Assembly: GCF_046707225.1 (NCBI RefSeq)
Contig: NZ_JBJKOP010000034.1
Location: forward strand, 1-64,000
Reading direction: 5' to 3'
DNA length: 64,000 nt
Origin: Caproicibacter sp046707225
Lineage (GTDB): Bacteria > Bacillota > Clostridia > Oscillospirales > Acutalibacteraceae
A program made the translations under genes and the position numbers. Shown here piece after piece: positions 7,722-16,522 of the stretch; the stretch's first letter is position 1; each line of letters starts with the position of its first letter. The notes beneath the pieces were generated by a model. The model was given only the letters and a program-made list of their open reading frames with translations, ran no database searches and was not told the DNA's origin.

Positions 7722-8804
7722 ATGGATTTATCGATTGGGAAAAACATTCAGAATAAAAGAAAAACCATGGGGCTGACGCAGGACCAGCTTTCCACAGCGC
7801 TGGGTGTTTCCATCGCGGCGGTGTCAAAATGGGAAACGGGCGGCGCGTATCCGGATATTACCCTGCTCGCCCCGATTGCCCGGCTGCTCGGCGTCACGGT
7901 AGACGATCTGCTGGGCTTCGAACCACAGTTATCGGAGGATCAGGTCATGGAGATTTGCGATCAATGTGCAAAATTGTTCGAATCCTCCGACTATGAAAAC
8001 GCGGTGTCCTTCGGAGAAAAGAACATCCGGGAATATCCGAACAGCCAGCTTTTGAAATTGCGAATGGGCAATGTTTTCATGATGCACACTCCATGCGCGC
8101 GAACGGAGGACGAAGCCACCCATTTATTAAGCTGCACGGAATCCCTGATGCGGGAGGCCGCCGAAAGCGAAGATATCACAATCCGCGAAGCCGCGTGGCA
8201 CAGTCTGAGCGCCCTTTTAATGCAGCAGAAACGGTACGAGGAAGCGTTGAAGGCGCTTGATGGCATTCACAGTTCAGAAATCGAGCCGAATCAAATGAAA
8301 GTCTCCATCTACTACGCCATGGGAGATTATGAAAAGTCGAAACAGGTGGCGCAGTATCTGCTTGCCACACACGCGTTCGGCTGCAATATCGCCCTTGGCA
8401 CGCTCTCTAAGATTGCGAAAAAGAAGAAAGATTATCCGCTTGCGCTGCGGATGGAAAACTTAAGCCTGCAGCTTTCGCAAATGTTTGACAAAGATAAGCT
8501 CTACGGTCAGGACTTGAACCACTACCTGATGATTGCGCAGTGCCACGCGGAGCAGAAGCAGGAACAGGAAACGCTGGATGCGCTTGGAGCGTTTTTGAAG
8601 TGTGCGCAGATGCCCGCGGATCATGATATGGTAAAGGCAAGCCCGTTCTTCGACAGCATCGAGATGAGCGAAACACTCCAATCAAAAAGCTATTTGAATC
8701 GCTGCGTCCGTGAGATGATCAACGGGAACCCGGAATTCGATTTTTTGAGCGGCAATCAGGAGTTTCAAAATATTCTAACAGCGCTGGAACAGCTTCCGGA
8801 ATAA
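7722..8804 (+). CDS. XRE-family regulator with TPR-like C-terminal region
   Basis: Residues 8-62 form a Cro/C1-type helix-turn-helix (LTQDQLSTALGVS then VSKWETG). The remaining 300 residues are helical with repeats resembling tetratricopeptides, for example YENAVSFGEKNI and YEEALKALDGI. Such proteins act as single-component regulators, sometimes sensing peptides. The start has an AGAGAGGAATC ribosome-binding site. It is the last gene of the plus-strand insert and faces the minus-strand VirB2-like gene. The target is unknown. Confidence 0.8.
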   Translation: MDLSIGKNIQNKRKTMGLTQDQLSTALGVSIAAVSKWETGGAYPDITLLAPIARLLGVTVDDLLGFEPQLSEDQVMEICDQCAKLFESSDYENAVSFGEKNIREYPNSQLLKLRMGNVFMMHTPCARTEDEATHLLSCTESLMREAAESEDITIREAAWHSLSALLMQQKRYEEALKALDGIHSSEIEPNQMKVSIYYAMGDYEKSKQVAQYLLATHAFGCNIALGTLSKIAKKKKDYPLALRMENLSLQLSQMFDKDKLYGQDLNHYLMIAQCHAEQKQEQETLDALGAFLKCAQMPADHDMVKASPFFDSIEMSETLQSKSYLNRCVREMINGNPEFDFLSGNQEFQNILTALEQLPE

Positions 8805-8819
8805 TGTTTTTATATAAGC

Positions 8820-8856
8820 AGACCGGACCGTTGTTGAGAATCGATCCGGCCCGCTC
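8820..8856. terminator. Possible bidirectional terminator
   Basis: GACCGGA and TCCGGCC form an imperfect stem between two converging genes, followed on the plus strand by CTCTTTCTTT. The loop is long, so support is modest. Confidence 0.35.
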
Positions 8857-8861
8857 TTTCT

Positions 8862-9200
8862 TTACATTCCAACTACGCTCCAAATGTACAGCGGCGCCGT
8901 TAATGTGAACACCAGACAGGCGAACAGGATTGCCGGCGCCGCCCACTCGAACTGCCCATGTTTTCTATAGTCGAAATAAGCCGTGCCCAATTTAGCGAAG
9001 AAAAACACGGCCAGAATCAGGTCGATAGCCGGAAAAACGACGCTGTTGACAACGGTCTTGATCTGCTGTGAAGCTGTTTTCCAGGTACCCTCCACGGCTC
9101 CCGCCACATCGCCGCTTCCCGCCGCATATGCGGTTGTTCCAAAGAGGCAGGTCAGGACGAGAACCACACACAGAACCGCGAAAATACGCTTCTTTTTCAT
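8862..9200 (-). CDS. VirB2/TrbC-like conjugative pilin (DUF3852-like)
   Basis: The 112-residue protein has a signal peptide (MKKKR, a hydrophobic core, then TAYAAGSG with a likely cleavage after AYA at 26). A short soluble stretch and two hydrophobic segments (about 55-70 and 88-108) follow. This matches DUF3852 proteins and the VirB2/TrbC pilin group. After cleavage it would be a small membrane protein that may assemble at the conjugative channel. A hairpin lies upstream between it and the surface protein gene. Confidence 0.7.
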   Translation of the reverse strand: MKKKRIFAVLCVVLVLTCLFGTTAYAAGSGDVAGAVEGTWKTASQQIKTVVNSVVFPAIDLILAVFFFAKLGTAYFDYRKHGQFEWAAPAILFACLVFTLTAPLYIWSVVGM

Positions 9201-9236
9201 GGATTTTACACCCTTTCAAATAATTTTTTTGCAGAG

Positions 9237-9273
9237 AAAAGGACCGCTGAAGCTTCTGCTCCGCGATCCTTTT
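9237..9273. terminator. Terminator-like hairpin before the VirB2-like gene
   Basis: AAAAGGA pairs with TCCTTTT, with CGC/GCG inside. On the minus strand it follows the stop of the surface-protein gene and precedes the VirB2-like start at 9200. The A/T flanks would allow termination in either direction. Confidence 0.5.
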
Positions 9274-9286
9274 TTCTTGTCTGTTG

Positions 9287-10978
9287 TTATGGCTTTACAG
9301 GGGCGATGTGCCAGTCGCTCCAAAGGCTGCCTCGTATCGTTACCGAGTCGGTGAGGTTCATGCTGAGCATCCCCACGGGCGTCCAGCAATCCTCCAGATA
9401 GGTATAGGGCGTATAGCTGCCGTCCGGCATCCAGATCGGCGTGAAGTGCGTGCGACGCTTGTAGGTCGAATATTTATTGGGCGCAAACTCAAACTCCGCG
9501 GTATATCCGGAGCGTGTCTGTTCCAGCAGCCGCCAGAAGGATTGGTATCCGAATTCCGGAAAATACGTGACGGCGGTTTGCGCGTCGGTCACCGCCGAAG
9601 ATTGGTTGGTGCTCACTCTGGCGGTCGTTTCCTGGTCGATCCCATAGCCGCTTTTCAGGATTTTGCCCGACGCGGTGGGATCTTTCGCGTCTGGCGTGAC
9701 GCTCATGGAAGCGGTCAGGCTTGCGGAATAGGAAGTCCAGTTAAACTCCCACCATCCGGTGTCTTCCCAATAGCCGGAGTTCTCTTCCGTGGAAATCCAG
9801 ACCCAATTCGCGTGCCATGACGTACACCAGACTCCCCAGGACGCGGAGGTTTTCTGCACATTGTTGGGAACTGGCGACGCGGCGTAGGAGTCGTTCCGGT
9901 CATTCGCCTCCGGATCGGGGGGATCGTGCCCGGAGAGGTCCACAATCTTTGCGGTGATGGTTCCCTCGTTTGCCATGCCTCTGCCGCTTACCGACACGCG
10001 GATGGTCATGGTCTGCGGCATGGATGGGGTTGTCCAGCGCACCCACGCCAGCTGGCTGTCGCCGTCCGGGTAGTAAACGCCGCCGACCGTGTAAGTCTGG
10101 CCCCCAATCGTAAACCTGACTGTGACGGGATTGTCCGGATTGGACTGCCCGCCCCGCACCGCCACGGATGTGATGACCTCCGTATTGACGCGGTACTCAT
10201 AGTTTGTCGTGCCGACGGTAGGAGGTTCCGCTTCGCTGAACCTCACGATGCCAAGGCCGAGGGATGAGATGATATCCGTATCCGACGCGGCTTTGGTCGT
10301 GGAGCCGCCCCATGCTGGGTAACCGAGATCCGGGGTTTCCAGAAACATCGCCAGCGGCAGGTTTTTGTGGCTGAGCGAGACCATCTTGCTCCGCAGTCCG
10401 CCCCCGAACTGCCGGTCGAACAGCGCGGCCTCCGTGGCGGTCATGGCATATTTGACGCCACCGAAGGTCATATAGGCGATGGGTTCCAGAAGCAGCTTGT
10501 ACTGCCCGTTGATCAGAACATTAAAGTTCATTCCGGTCAGATTTGCGATGCTCCGGATTACCTGCTCATCGGTGAAATAGCTCTTAATCGCGGCGATGTT
10601 GCCGTTTCCTCCGGATGTGCTGATGATCTTGGGCAAAGCCTGAGACGGGTTGGTATAATAATAAGCTCCCTGAACAGGAGAAAGCGTTCTCCCATTCGTG
10701 TACTGCATTTTACTTACTTTTCCAAAATGAATAATGGAATTGGCGGGAGTTTTGTTAGTCAGGTCAATTGGGGTCGTAACCACAGCGTGGTCGCTGGCCC
10801 GGATGACCGTCACCCGTACTCCCTCGTCGCCGGTGTTCCAGAAATCCGTGCCGGTGCCGGTTCCCATCCCGCCTCCGCCGCCGTCCACATTCCCGTCCCC
10901 GATGGCGTAGGCGTTCATCGGCAGGAACACGGAAATCATCAGTACCAACATTAAAAGAATGCTGATGATTCGTTTCAT
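9287..10978 (-). CDS. Large secreted or surface protein of the conjugative element
   Basis: The 563-residue product has a signal peptide (MKRIISILLMLVLMISVF, cleavage probably after NAYA near 28) and a glycine-rich stretch (GGGGGMGTGTG). A long region with no transmembrane segment follows, rich in Thr, Ser, Tyr and Trp, as expected for an exported beta-rich protein. The tail has no sortase motif. It lies between the VirB2-like gene and the DUF6550-like gene, so it is likely made with the transfer apparatus and may act on the cell surface. I do not recognise a defined domain. Confidence 0.65.
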   Translation of the reverse strand: MKRIISILLMLVLMISVFLPMNAYAIGDGNVDGGGGGMGTGTGTDFWNTGDEGVRVTVIRASDHAVVTTPIDLTNKTPANSIIHFGKVSKMQYTNGRTLSPVQGAYYYTNPSQALPKIISTSGGNGNIAAIKSYFTDEQVIRSIANLTGMNFNVLINGQYKLLLEPIAYMTFGGVKYAMTATEAALFDRQFGGGLRSKMVSLSHKNLPLAMFLETPDLGYPAWGGSTTKAASDTDIISSLGLGIVRFSEAEPPTVGTTNYEYRVNTEVITSVAVRGGQSNPDNPVTVRFTIGGQTYTVGGVYYPDGDSQLAWVRWTTPSMPQTMTIRVSVSGRGMANEGTITAKIVDLSGHDPPDPEANDRNDSYAASPVPNNVQKTSASWGVWCTSWHANWVWISTEENSGYWEDTGWWEFNWTSYSASLTASMSVTPDAKDPTASGKILKSGYGIDQETTARVSTNQSSAVTDAQTAVTYFPEFGYQSFWRLLEQTRSGYTAEFEFAPNKYSTYKRRTHFTPIWMPDGSYTPYTYLEDCWTPVGMLSMNLTDSVTIRGSLWSDWHIAPVKP

Positions 10979-10999
10979 GGAATCCTCCTTTCAAACGAA

Positions 11000-11023
11000 A
11001 AAGCACAGCCGAAGCTGTGCTTT
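11000..11023 (-). terminator. Rho-independent terminator-like hairpin
   Basis: AAAGCACAGC and GCTGTGCTTT form a perfect 10-base stem with a CGAA/TTCG tetraloop. On the minus strand it is followed by TTCGTTTG and, 22 bases later, the start of the surface-protein gene. Confidence 0.75.
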
Positions 11024-11044
11024 CCGTAATTTCGTGATATTGAG

Positions 11045-11608
11045 CTAATTCATGTTGCCGATCTTGTTGCCATTTTCATACATATCGCCAGCCTTGGTTC
11101 CAACGTTATCACCGCTGTTATCTACCCATCCGAATCCAGGCACCCAAACTTGCCCTTTACTGTTCTTATCTCCGGATTTCGGTGTCGACGGTTCGGAGGA
11201 GGAATCCGCAGTCGGCGTGCTGTTATCCGTTTTGGAAGCCTTTTTGCCGTCCGGCGTCTGATCGGGGTTCGTTTTCGCTTCCGCCGAGGGCTCGGACGGT
11301 TTTGTGACCTCTGCCTGAATGCTCTGGTCCGTGCCGCTGGAATCTCCGGTATCTTTAGCGCTGCCGTTCTGAGAAGCCGTGTCCGGTGCGGAAACGGCGG
11401 GGACGCTGACGTCCGGCGAAGAACCCGCAGCTCCCGGTGCGGAGATGGAAGGAACCGAGGCGTCCGACGCGGTTGAGGAGGCATCCGCTTTCCCGTCCGT
11501 GGGCGTCCCCGTCCTGAACTGCGCGGCGATAGCGACGACAAGCACAACGCTCAAGACGCCGAGCCCGGCAAGCATGAGCCGCTTTTTTGTTCTATCTTTC
11601 AGTTTCAT
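11045..11608 (-). CDS. Membrane-anchored Ser/Thr/Pro-rich protein (DUF6550-like)
   Basis: The 187-residue protein has a short basic N-terminus and one hydrophobic segment (LMLAGLGVLSVVLVVAIAA, residues 11-29). A 120-residue low-complexity linker follows, rich in Ser, Ala, Asp, Pro and Thr. The protein ends in a short conserved-looking part (GQVWVPGFGWVDNSGDN ... YENGNKIGNMN). Single-pass topology with an extended wall-spanning linker is inferred. Such proteins are common in clostridial conjugative elements next to Tad genes; the function is unknown. Confidence 0.65.
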   Translation of the reverse strand: MKLKDRTKKRLMLAGLGVLSVVLVVAIAAQFRTGTPTDGKADASSTASDASVPSISAPGAAGSSPDVSVPAVSAPDTASQNGSAKDTGDSSGTDQSIQAEVTKPSEPSAEAKTNPDQTPDGKKASKTDNSTPTADSSSEPSTPKSGDKNSKGQVWVPGFGWVDNSGDNVGTKAGDMYENGNKIGNMN

Positions 11609-11710
11609 ATGAGGTACCCTCCTTTTTCATAATAGTTGATTTATCGGCTTTTTTCAGTATCACACAGTACCACAGACGGTTTCGCAAGTCTATGGGCACG
11701 CGTGAAATAG

Positions 11711-12262
11711 TCAGAATAAAGGCATATATTTTGCCTGCACCCTGAGATTGACCGTCATGGGCGGCAGGATATTTCCACCAAACCGCACGGGGACCTCCAG
11801 ACGAATCACCGCGTCGGCCAGATAACCGTCAGCGTTATCCGGATCGGATGGCGCCAGCGGCATGTTCCTGAGATGGACGGACAGGTTCGACAGCCGGAAT
11901 TCAGCTTCGTCCCCGGCGTATTTCACATGATATCCATTCTCCTGCCGGAGCTCCAGCAGCTTATCCAGCCGGCCGTAAATATCGCCGTAATCAAGGCTTT
12001 CCTCGAAATCGTCCGCCGAAGGCTGGTAAGCGCCGGAATAGCCCTCCCGCACGCCGTGGTAAACATTGTCGTAGCTGTCGTTCACGGTTGAGATCACGGC
12101 GGACTGCACCGCGTCCCGTACACCCTGGGCGATGATCATCAGCAGGATGCCCTCGGAAGCAACGCAGAGAAGCAGCAAAAGCGCCAGCGTCACCGCGATG
12201 GTGAGCGGAAAGGCCGATCCTTTATTGCTTTTGAGTATAGCACGGAATTTTTTGGATGTCAC
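11711..12262 (-). CDS. TadE/TadG-like pseudopilin
   Basis: From the GTG at 12262 (overlapping the upstream stop as GTGA) the product reads TSKKFRAILKSNKGSAFPLTIAVTLALLLLLC without a break, a pilin-like N-terminal segment in which a short basic region precedes one long hydrophobic helix. The remaining 140 or so residues would be outside the cell. The longer upstream frame lacks protein-like content. Position after the DUF4320 gene and within a Tad operon supports a minor pilin role. Confidence 0.65.
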   Translation of the reverse strand: MTSKKFRAILKSNKGSAFPLTIAVTLALLLLLCVASEGILLMIIAQGVRDAVQSAVISTVNDSYDNVYHGVREGYSGAYQPSADDFEESLDYGDIYGRLDKLLELRQENGYHVKYAGDEAEFRLSNLSVHLRNMPLAPSDPDNADGYLADAVIRLEVPVRFGGNILPPMTVNLRVQAKYMPLF

Positions 12263-12654
12263 TTCCAGTACACCTCGCTTTTGCCCGACGCTTTCGACGT
12301 CAGAGTGACGGGAAAGCTCCCGAACCCGCCGAGCAGCCCGATATCGGCCCGCACGGAAACGGTGACTGTGAATTCCCCGTTGAGCTGAATCTTTCCGGTT
12401 TTCGACCATGAGATGTCCGGCTCAAGGCCGGTCTGCTCGGTCAGCACCTGCGCCCGGCGTGCCGTTTCCGTTCCGACGCATCCTTGGATTTCCGCTTCCC
12501 GGCACAGCTCGGAGGCATAGGTGTCCAGCCTGTTTTTGGTGACGAATACCGGCAGGACGCTCATCGCCACCGCGATCACCAGCATGACGCAGAGAATCAT
12601 CACCGCTGTGTCGATATATCCCTCGCCGCGCCGGGAACAGAGGAGCTTCAGCAT
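12259..12654 (-). CDS. DUF4320-family TadE-like pilin protein
   Basis: The 131-residue protein begins with RRGEGYIDTAVMILCVMLVIAVAMS in part, a Gly-Glu prepilin-like site followed by a hydrophobic helix (residues 14-37). The rest is a small beta-rich domain ending SGKSEVYWK. This is the pattern of DUF4320, a family linked to Tad pili in clostridial conjugative elements. It overlaps the genes on both sides by four to seven bases. Confidence 0.75.
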   Translation of the reverse strand: MLKLLCSRRGEGYIDTAVMILCVMLVIAVAMSVLPVFVTKNRLDTYASELCREAEIQGCVGTETARRAQVLTEQTGLEPDISWSKTGKIQLNGEFTVTVSVRADIGLLGGFGSFPVTLTSKASGKSEVYWK

Positions 12655-13310
12655 AGCTGTACCCCCTGATCCGGCGAGTCGGCGGCCTGCTGCTCCATGT
12701 CATGGACATCGTCGCTCAGGATATGCCACGATCCGTCGCAGAAGCCCGCATTTAGTACCTCCTGATTCAGCAGTTCCTCCGCGGGGATTTCCATCGCGTA
12801 TTCGACATCGCCGGGATGCCCATTCACGCTCTGGCCGGACAGCAGAAGCGCGGCTTTTTCAGGCGTCAGGCAGACAAAGCCGCCCGGCGTCATCATGTCG
12901 AAGCAGGAGCCGGGATGCTGCTCGAGAAATTCCCGCACGGTGACCGGCCCGGCTTCTTCCGGACCGTCCCGCGACGGTTCCAGCATGGCGTATTCTCCCT
13001 CGCCAAGCCCCTTGTCGGTGATGTTCCAGAGCGCATGCCCCAGCTCGTCGCTGTGAGACACGTTCTGCTCAGCCAGCCACTGGTCACTCACCAGCCGCAG
13101 CGGGTCTTCAAACCGGAGCAAGTATTCCGCGTCACCGGCACTGCAGCAATCCATGAGCTCGTCATACACCAGCTTTACCGCCGCAATCTCCGACGCCTGC
13201 TCGATCAGGTCGGAAGCGGGCCTGCTCTGGAGCTGCTGGATATAGGAGCGGTAGTTGGCCTCGATCCGGTCACGCAGCTTTTTCTCCAATTGTTTTTCAT
13301 TTTGATCCAT
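12648..13310 (-). CDS. DUF3848-like accessory protein
   Basis: The N-terminal 60 residues (KKLRDRIEANYRSYIQQL and further helices) resemble DUF3848, a domain found in conjugative-element proteins. The C-terminal 150 residues are acidic and unrecognised. There is no signal peptide or membrane segment. It sits inside the pilus operon between TadC-like and DUF4320 genes, although it does not look like a pilus part. It ends SPDQGVQLC, similar to the tails on the accessory proteins of this element. Confidence 0.55.
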   Translation of the reverse strand: MDQNEKQLEKKLRDRIEANYRSYIQQLQSRPASDLIEQASEIAAVKLVYDELMDCCSAGDAEYLLRFEDPLRLVSDQWLAEQNVSHSDELGHALWNITDKGLGEGEYAMLEPSRDGPEEAGPVTVREFLEQHPGSCFDMMTPGGFVCLTPEKAALLLSGQSVNGHPGDVEYAMEIPAEELLNQEVLNAGFCDGSWHILSDDVHDMEQQAADSPDQGVQLC

Positions 13311-13326
13311 ACAAAATCCTCCTTAA

Positions 13327-14199
13327 CTAAAACATGGTGCCGAGAGAATCCATGATCTGCACCGCGATGATGACCATATAGGTCAAAAGAAAGCACATCA
13401 GCATCACGAAGGAAAACACGCGGATTTTCGGCGGAATCTTCTGCGCTTGGCCTTTTAAGCGCTGAAGCTCCAGCGCCTTGAAATCGTGGGACAGCATCTG
13501 GAAATACACGACGCTGTCGTCGCCGCGCAGGACGCCGATCAGCCCGCGCACCACGTCGGAAAGCATGGGGGAATTGAACCTTGCCTCGAACCGAGTGAGC
13601 GCCGCCTCATAGGAGGAGGAGCGCATGTCGGCCGTCAGCACGTCCAGCTCATGGGCGAAGGCGGGGCCCGCGTTTTTCTTATAGGCTTCCAGCATTGCCA
13701 GCACGTCGCGGCTGGCCTTCAGGCTTTGCTCCACGGTCGCCACGAACCGGGGCAGCTCGCCTTCGATCTGATCCCGCCTCGCTTTGAGCTGCTCGTCCGC
13801 CTTGCGGCTTTCCTTAAAATACGACAGGACGGCGAGGATCACCACCAGCGGGGTCAGCAGAGGCAGCAGAAGCAGGCAGGGGATCACGCCCAGCAGGATG
13901 GCGCCGGATTTGGTCAGGGCGTAGGCCGTGTACACCTCCGGAGTTATGGAGTAACCGGCCGCCTTCAGCACATTCGCCATCCTCGCTCTTTTGTACTCGT
14001 CCATGCGGATGTGCCTTGCCAGCTTCACGGCGCCGGACATCAGCCACGCCTCCACGGTTTTGGAGGCTTTTTTATTTTCCTTGCCCGCACCCAGCATGGC
14101 TTTTGCCGCTTTCAAAGTGGGCAGCTTCAGCACATCCGCCAGAAGGAAGAACAGCCCGGCGGCCAGCAGAAGCCCCGCGAAAAACAGCTGCTTCATCAT
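13327..14199 (-). CDS. tadC: TadC-like type II/IV secretion F-domain membrane protein
   Basis: The ATG at 14199 is preceded by AGGAGGTGACG. The 290-residue product has an N-terminal hydrophobic helix, a pair near residues 105-135, a cytoplasmic helical region (ELPRFVATVEQSLKASRDVL) and a C-terminal helix (SFVMLMCFLLTYMVIIAV). This is the architecture of the Tad pilus F proteins, which form the inner-membrane platform with TadB. It follows the TadB-like gene by five bases. Confidence 0.8.
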   Translation of the reverse strand: MMKQLFFAGLLLAAGLFFLLADVLKLPTLKAAKAMLGAGKENKKASKTVEAWLMSGAVKLARHIRMDEYKRARMANVLKAAGYSITPEVYTAYALTKSGAILLGVIPCLLLLPLLTPLVVILAVLSYFKESRKADEQLKARRDQIEGELPRFVATVEQSLKASRDVLAMLEAYKKNAGPAFAHELDVLTADMRSSSYEAALTRFEARFNSPMLSDVVRGLIGVLRGDDSVVYFQMLSHDFKALELQRLKGQAQKIPPKIRVFSFVMLMCFLLTYMVIIAVQIMDSLGTMF

Positions 14200-14204
14200 C
14201 AGCG

Positions 14205-15134
14205 TCACCTCCTGTACTCGATGGGCTTCGTCAGCTTGATGACAAAAGCCGTGGAGATGAAAATGGCGGCCGCGCACACCGCGAGCGTGATCTGTCCCGC
14301 CGGCGTGTGCATCAGGGTATGGTACCAGTCCTTGTTCAGCAAGCGCATGATGGGGACATTTCCGGCCACCAGCATCGCCATAACAATAAATTCCTTCCGC
14401 GGCTCAAACACCAGGTATTCCAGCTCGGCGTTGACGATCCGCATGTCGGACAGCTTGCCGACGATGGGCGTCAGGGTGGTCTTCAGGCTTCGGTCATACT
14501 GGCAGGCGGCAAGCGCGTCGCACCATTCGTGAAAGACGTCGTTTTCGATCTTCGGCTTCATGTCATGGAGCGCCGCCTCCACATCCGGGCTGACGAGCTT
14601 CACCCGCGTGAGAAAACCGGCAAACACGCTTTTCACGGGCGGGTTCAGATACGCGATGCTTTCCTCGACCGCCGACACGATATCCTCATTGCGCAGGTAG
14701 GCTGTGGTAATGATCGACAGAGCCGTTTCCAGCTCGGACGCAACGGCCTTTTTGTAATGGCTGGCGGTCAGGCGGACATACCAAAGCGGAATGAACATCA
14801 TCCCTATGGCCATTACCGGCACGAGGAACACGTTTCCGAGCAGGATGGCGAAGGCCGCGCCCACGGCGAAGCACAGCAGGGACGCCGCGCAGACAAGGGA
14901 AAACCGTCCGCTCCGGCCGGTGATCTTGAGGATTTCCTGCACCTCCGAGATTTTCCTGCGGAGAAAGGACGCCTTTTTGCGCCGCGCGGCCTCGTCGATC
15001 TCCGAGCGGAGGCTTTTGTTACTCCGGGCCAAAAACCCGAACAGCCCATCGGCAAACCCCAGCGGAGAGATTCCGAGCAATAAAAAAGCGCCGGCGATCA
15101 TGCCGACGCAGGCAATCAGAAGAATGGCGTTCAC
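14205..15134 (-). CDS. tadB: TadB-like type II/IV secretion F-domain membrane protein
   Basis: This 309-residue inner-membrane protein has hydrophobic segments at the N-terminus, near residues 75-110 and at the C-terminus (ITLAVCAAAIFISTAFVI). The cytoplasmic T2SSF-like domain contains ASELETALSIITTAYLRNEDIVSAV in part. It should form the pilus assembly platform with TadC. The start overlaps the CpaF stop by four bases (ATGA), consistent with coupled synthesis. Confidence 0.8.
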   Translation of the reverse strand: MNAILLIACVGMIAGAFLLLGISPLGFADGLFGFLARSNKSLRSEIDEAARRKKASFLRRKISEVQEILKITGRSGRFSLVCAASLLCFAVGAAFAILLGNVFLVPVMAIGMMFIPLWYVRLTASHYKKAVASELETALSIITTAYLRNEDIVSAVEESIAYLNPPVKSVFAGFLTRVKLVSPDVEAALHDMKPKIENDVFHEWCDALAACQYDRSLKTTLTPIVGKLSDMRIVNAELEYLVFEPRKEFIVMAMLVAGNVPIMRLLNKDWYHTLMHTPAGQITLAVCAAAIFISTAFVIKLTKPIEYRR

Positions 15135-16522
15135 GCCGCCTCACCTCCCATGGAAAGGATGCGGCTCAGGACGGCCTGCGGCATCCCGTTTTCGAGGAGC
15201 CGCCTCTGCAGGCTCTCCGAGATCGGTTGCACGCTGCCGTGCTCGCCGGTGATGATGAATCTGCCCTGCTCCAGGCGGTTCTCGGAAACGTGGTACCGGA
15301 ACAGCGGATGGAAGTTTCTTGTGCCATCCGGCAGAATCTCGCACTCCATGATCTCCATGATGCGGCGCTGCTTGTTCTCCAGCTGCTTGCAGAAGGCCAC
15401 CAGCGGATATGCTTCCGTAACATAGGCCATGAGCGTTTCATCCGACATGTCCACGGCGCGTTTGCACAGCGCGACCATTCTGCGGTAGGCCGCGTCGCAG
15501 GAGGTGGCGTGGATGGTGGTCAGCACGCCGATGCCGGTCAGGGCGGCTTCCAGCGCCGCGTATGCCTCGGAGCCGCGCATCTCACCAACCACGATGAGGT
15601 CCGGGTTGAAGCGGAGGGACATATCCAGCAAGCTGGTCTGCGTGATCCGCTGGCGCTCGTTCTCGCTGTCGCGGGTCAGGGTGTGGATGACGCTGTTGAC
15701 CACCTTCCCGTTTTCCTGCCGTACCAGTGACAGCTCGCGGGAGCCGTTTTCAATGGTAAAGATTCGTTTGTTGTCCGGCACGGTGGTCAGAAGCCAGCCC
15801 GCCAGCGTGGTCTTGCCGGAGCTGGTAGCCCCGGCGACGCAGGTGGAAACGCCATAGCGCAGGCATTCGGAAAGAAAATCCAGCATCGGCCCCGTGGCGG
15901 TGCCACCGTTTATGAAATCCCGCTTTTTCATGGACTGAGGGTTGACGATACGGATGGACGCCGACACGCCCACGTCCTCGTCCACAAGCGGGGTCTTGAG
16001 CGCCGCGATGCGGATGTTCTTCGACAGATGCCCCAGCACGGCGGGACTGGCGTTGTCCAGCACCATGCCGGACACATGGAGCATCCGGCGAACGACGTTG
16101 ACGGCGTGCTCCGGACTGTCGAATCGCTCGTCCAGCTTTTTCGTGACGCCGCTGCTGTACTGCACCTCCACGTCGTTCCATGCGTTCACATCAATTTCCT
16201 CGATGCCCGTTCCGAAGATGTATTTGGTCAGGAATGAAAACTCCGCCATCTCGGTGTAGAGGGCGTCCACAAGCTGCTCCTGCGTCATGCCCTGCACCGT
16301 CAGGCGGTAATCCTGCACATATTTTGCGATATACCGCTTGACCTGCGCCTTGACTTCCTCGGTCCCGCCGTCCGTGATCAGCGTCGCGTACTTGCTCGAA
16401 ATGTATTCCTGCACGTCGCGCAGTACCGAGCGGAAGTCCCGGACGGTTTCTCCGGAGGAGAAGAACAGATCCTGGCTGTCCGTCATGTTTTGGGAAGCTA
16501 AAAGATCGGGCCGCCTGCTCAT
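15131..16522 (-). CDS. cpaF: CpaF/TadA-type pilus assembly ATPase
   Basis: The 463-residue protein carries a Walker A motif GATSSGKTT (near residue 230), an Asp box and Walker B LIVVGEMRG (near 309), and a His box TTIHA (near 335). These are diagnostic of type II/IV secretion ATPases of the CpaF/TadA class. It would hexamerise on the inner membrane and power pilin polymerisation. It overlaps the CpaE-like and TadB genes by four bases each. VirB11 is a close relative, but the adjacent TadB, TadC, CpaB and peptidase genes favour the Tad function. Confidence 0.9.
   Translation of the reverse strand: MSRRPDLLASQNMTDSQDLFFSSGETVRDFRSVLRDVQEYISSKYATLITDGGTEEVKAQVKRYIAKYVQDYRLTVQGMTQEQLVDALYTEMAEFSFLTKYIFGTGIEEIDVNAWNDVEVQYSSGVTKKLDERFDSPEHAVNVVRRMLHVSGMVLDNASPAVLGHLSKNIRIAALKTPLVDEDVGVSASIRIVNPQSMKKRDFINGGTATGPMLDFLSECLRYGVSTCVAGATSSGKTTLAGWLLTTVPDNKRIFTIENGSRELSLVRQENGKVVNSVIHTLTRDSENERQRITQTSLLDMSLRFNPDLIVVGEMRGSEAYAALEAALTGIGVLTTIHATSCDAAYRRMVALCKRAVDMSDETLMAYVTEAYPLVAFCKQLENKQRRIMEIMECEILPDGTRNFHPLFRYHVSENRLEQGRFIITGEHGSVQPISESLQRRLLENGMPQAVLSRILSMGGEAA

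Noticed and set aside
12816..15083. Long plus-strand frames opposite the Tad genes
   Set aside because: No recognisable domains; the minus-strand genes have clear pilus motifs, ribosome-binding sites and overlaps.
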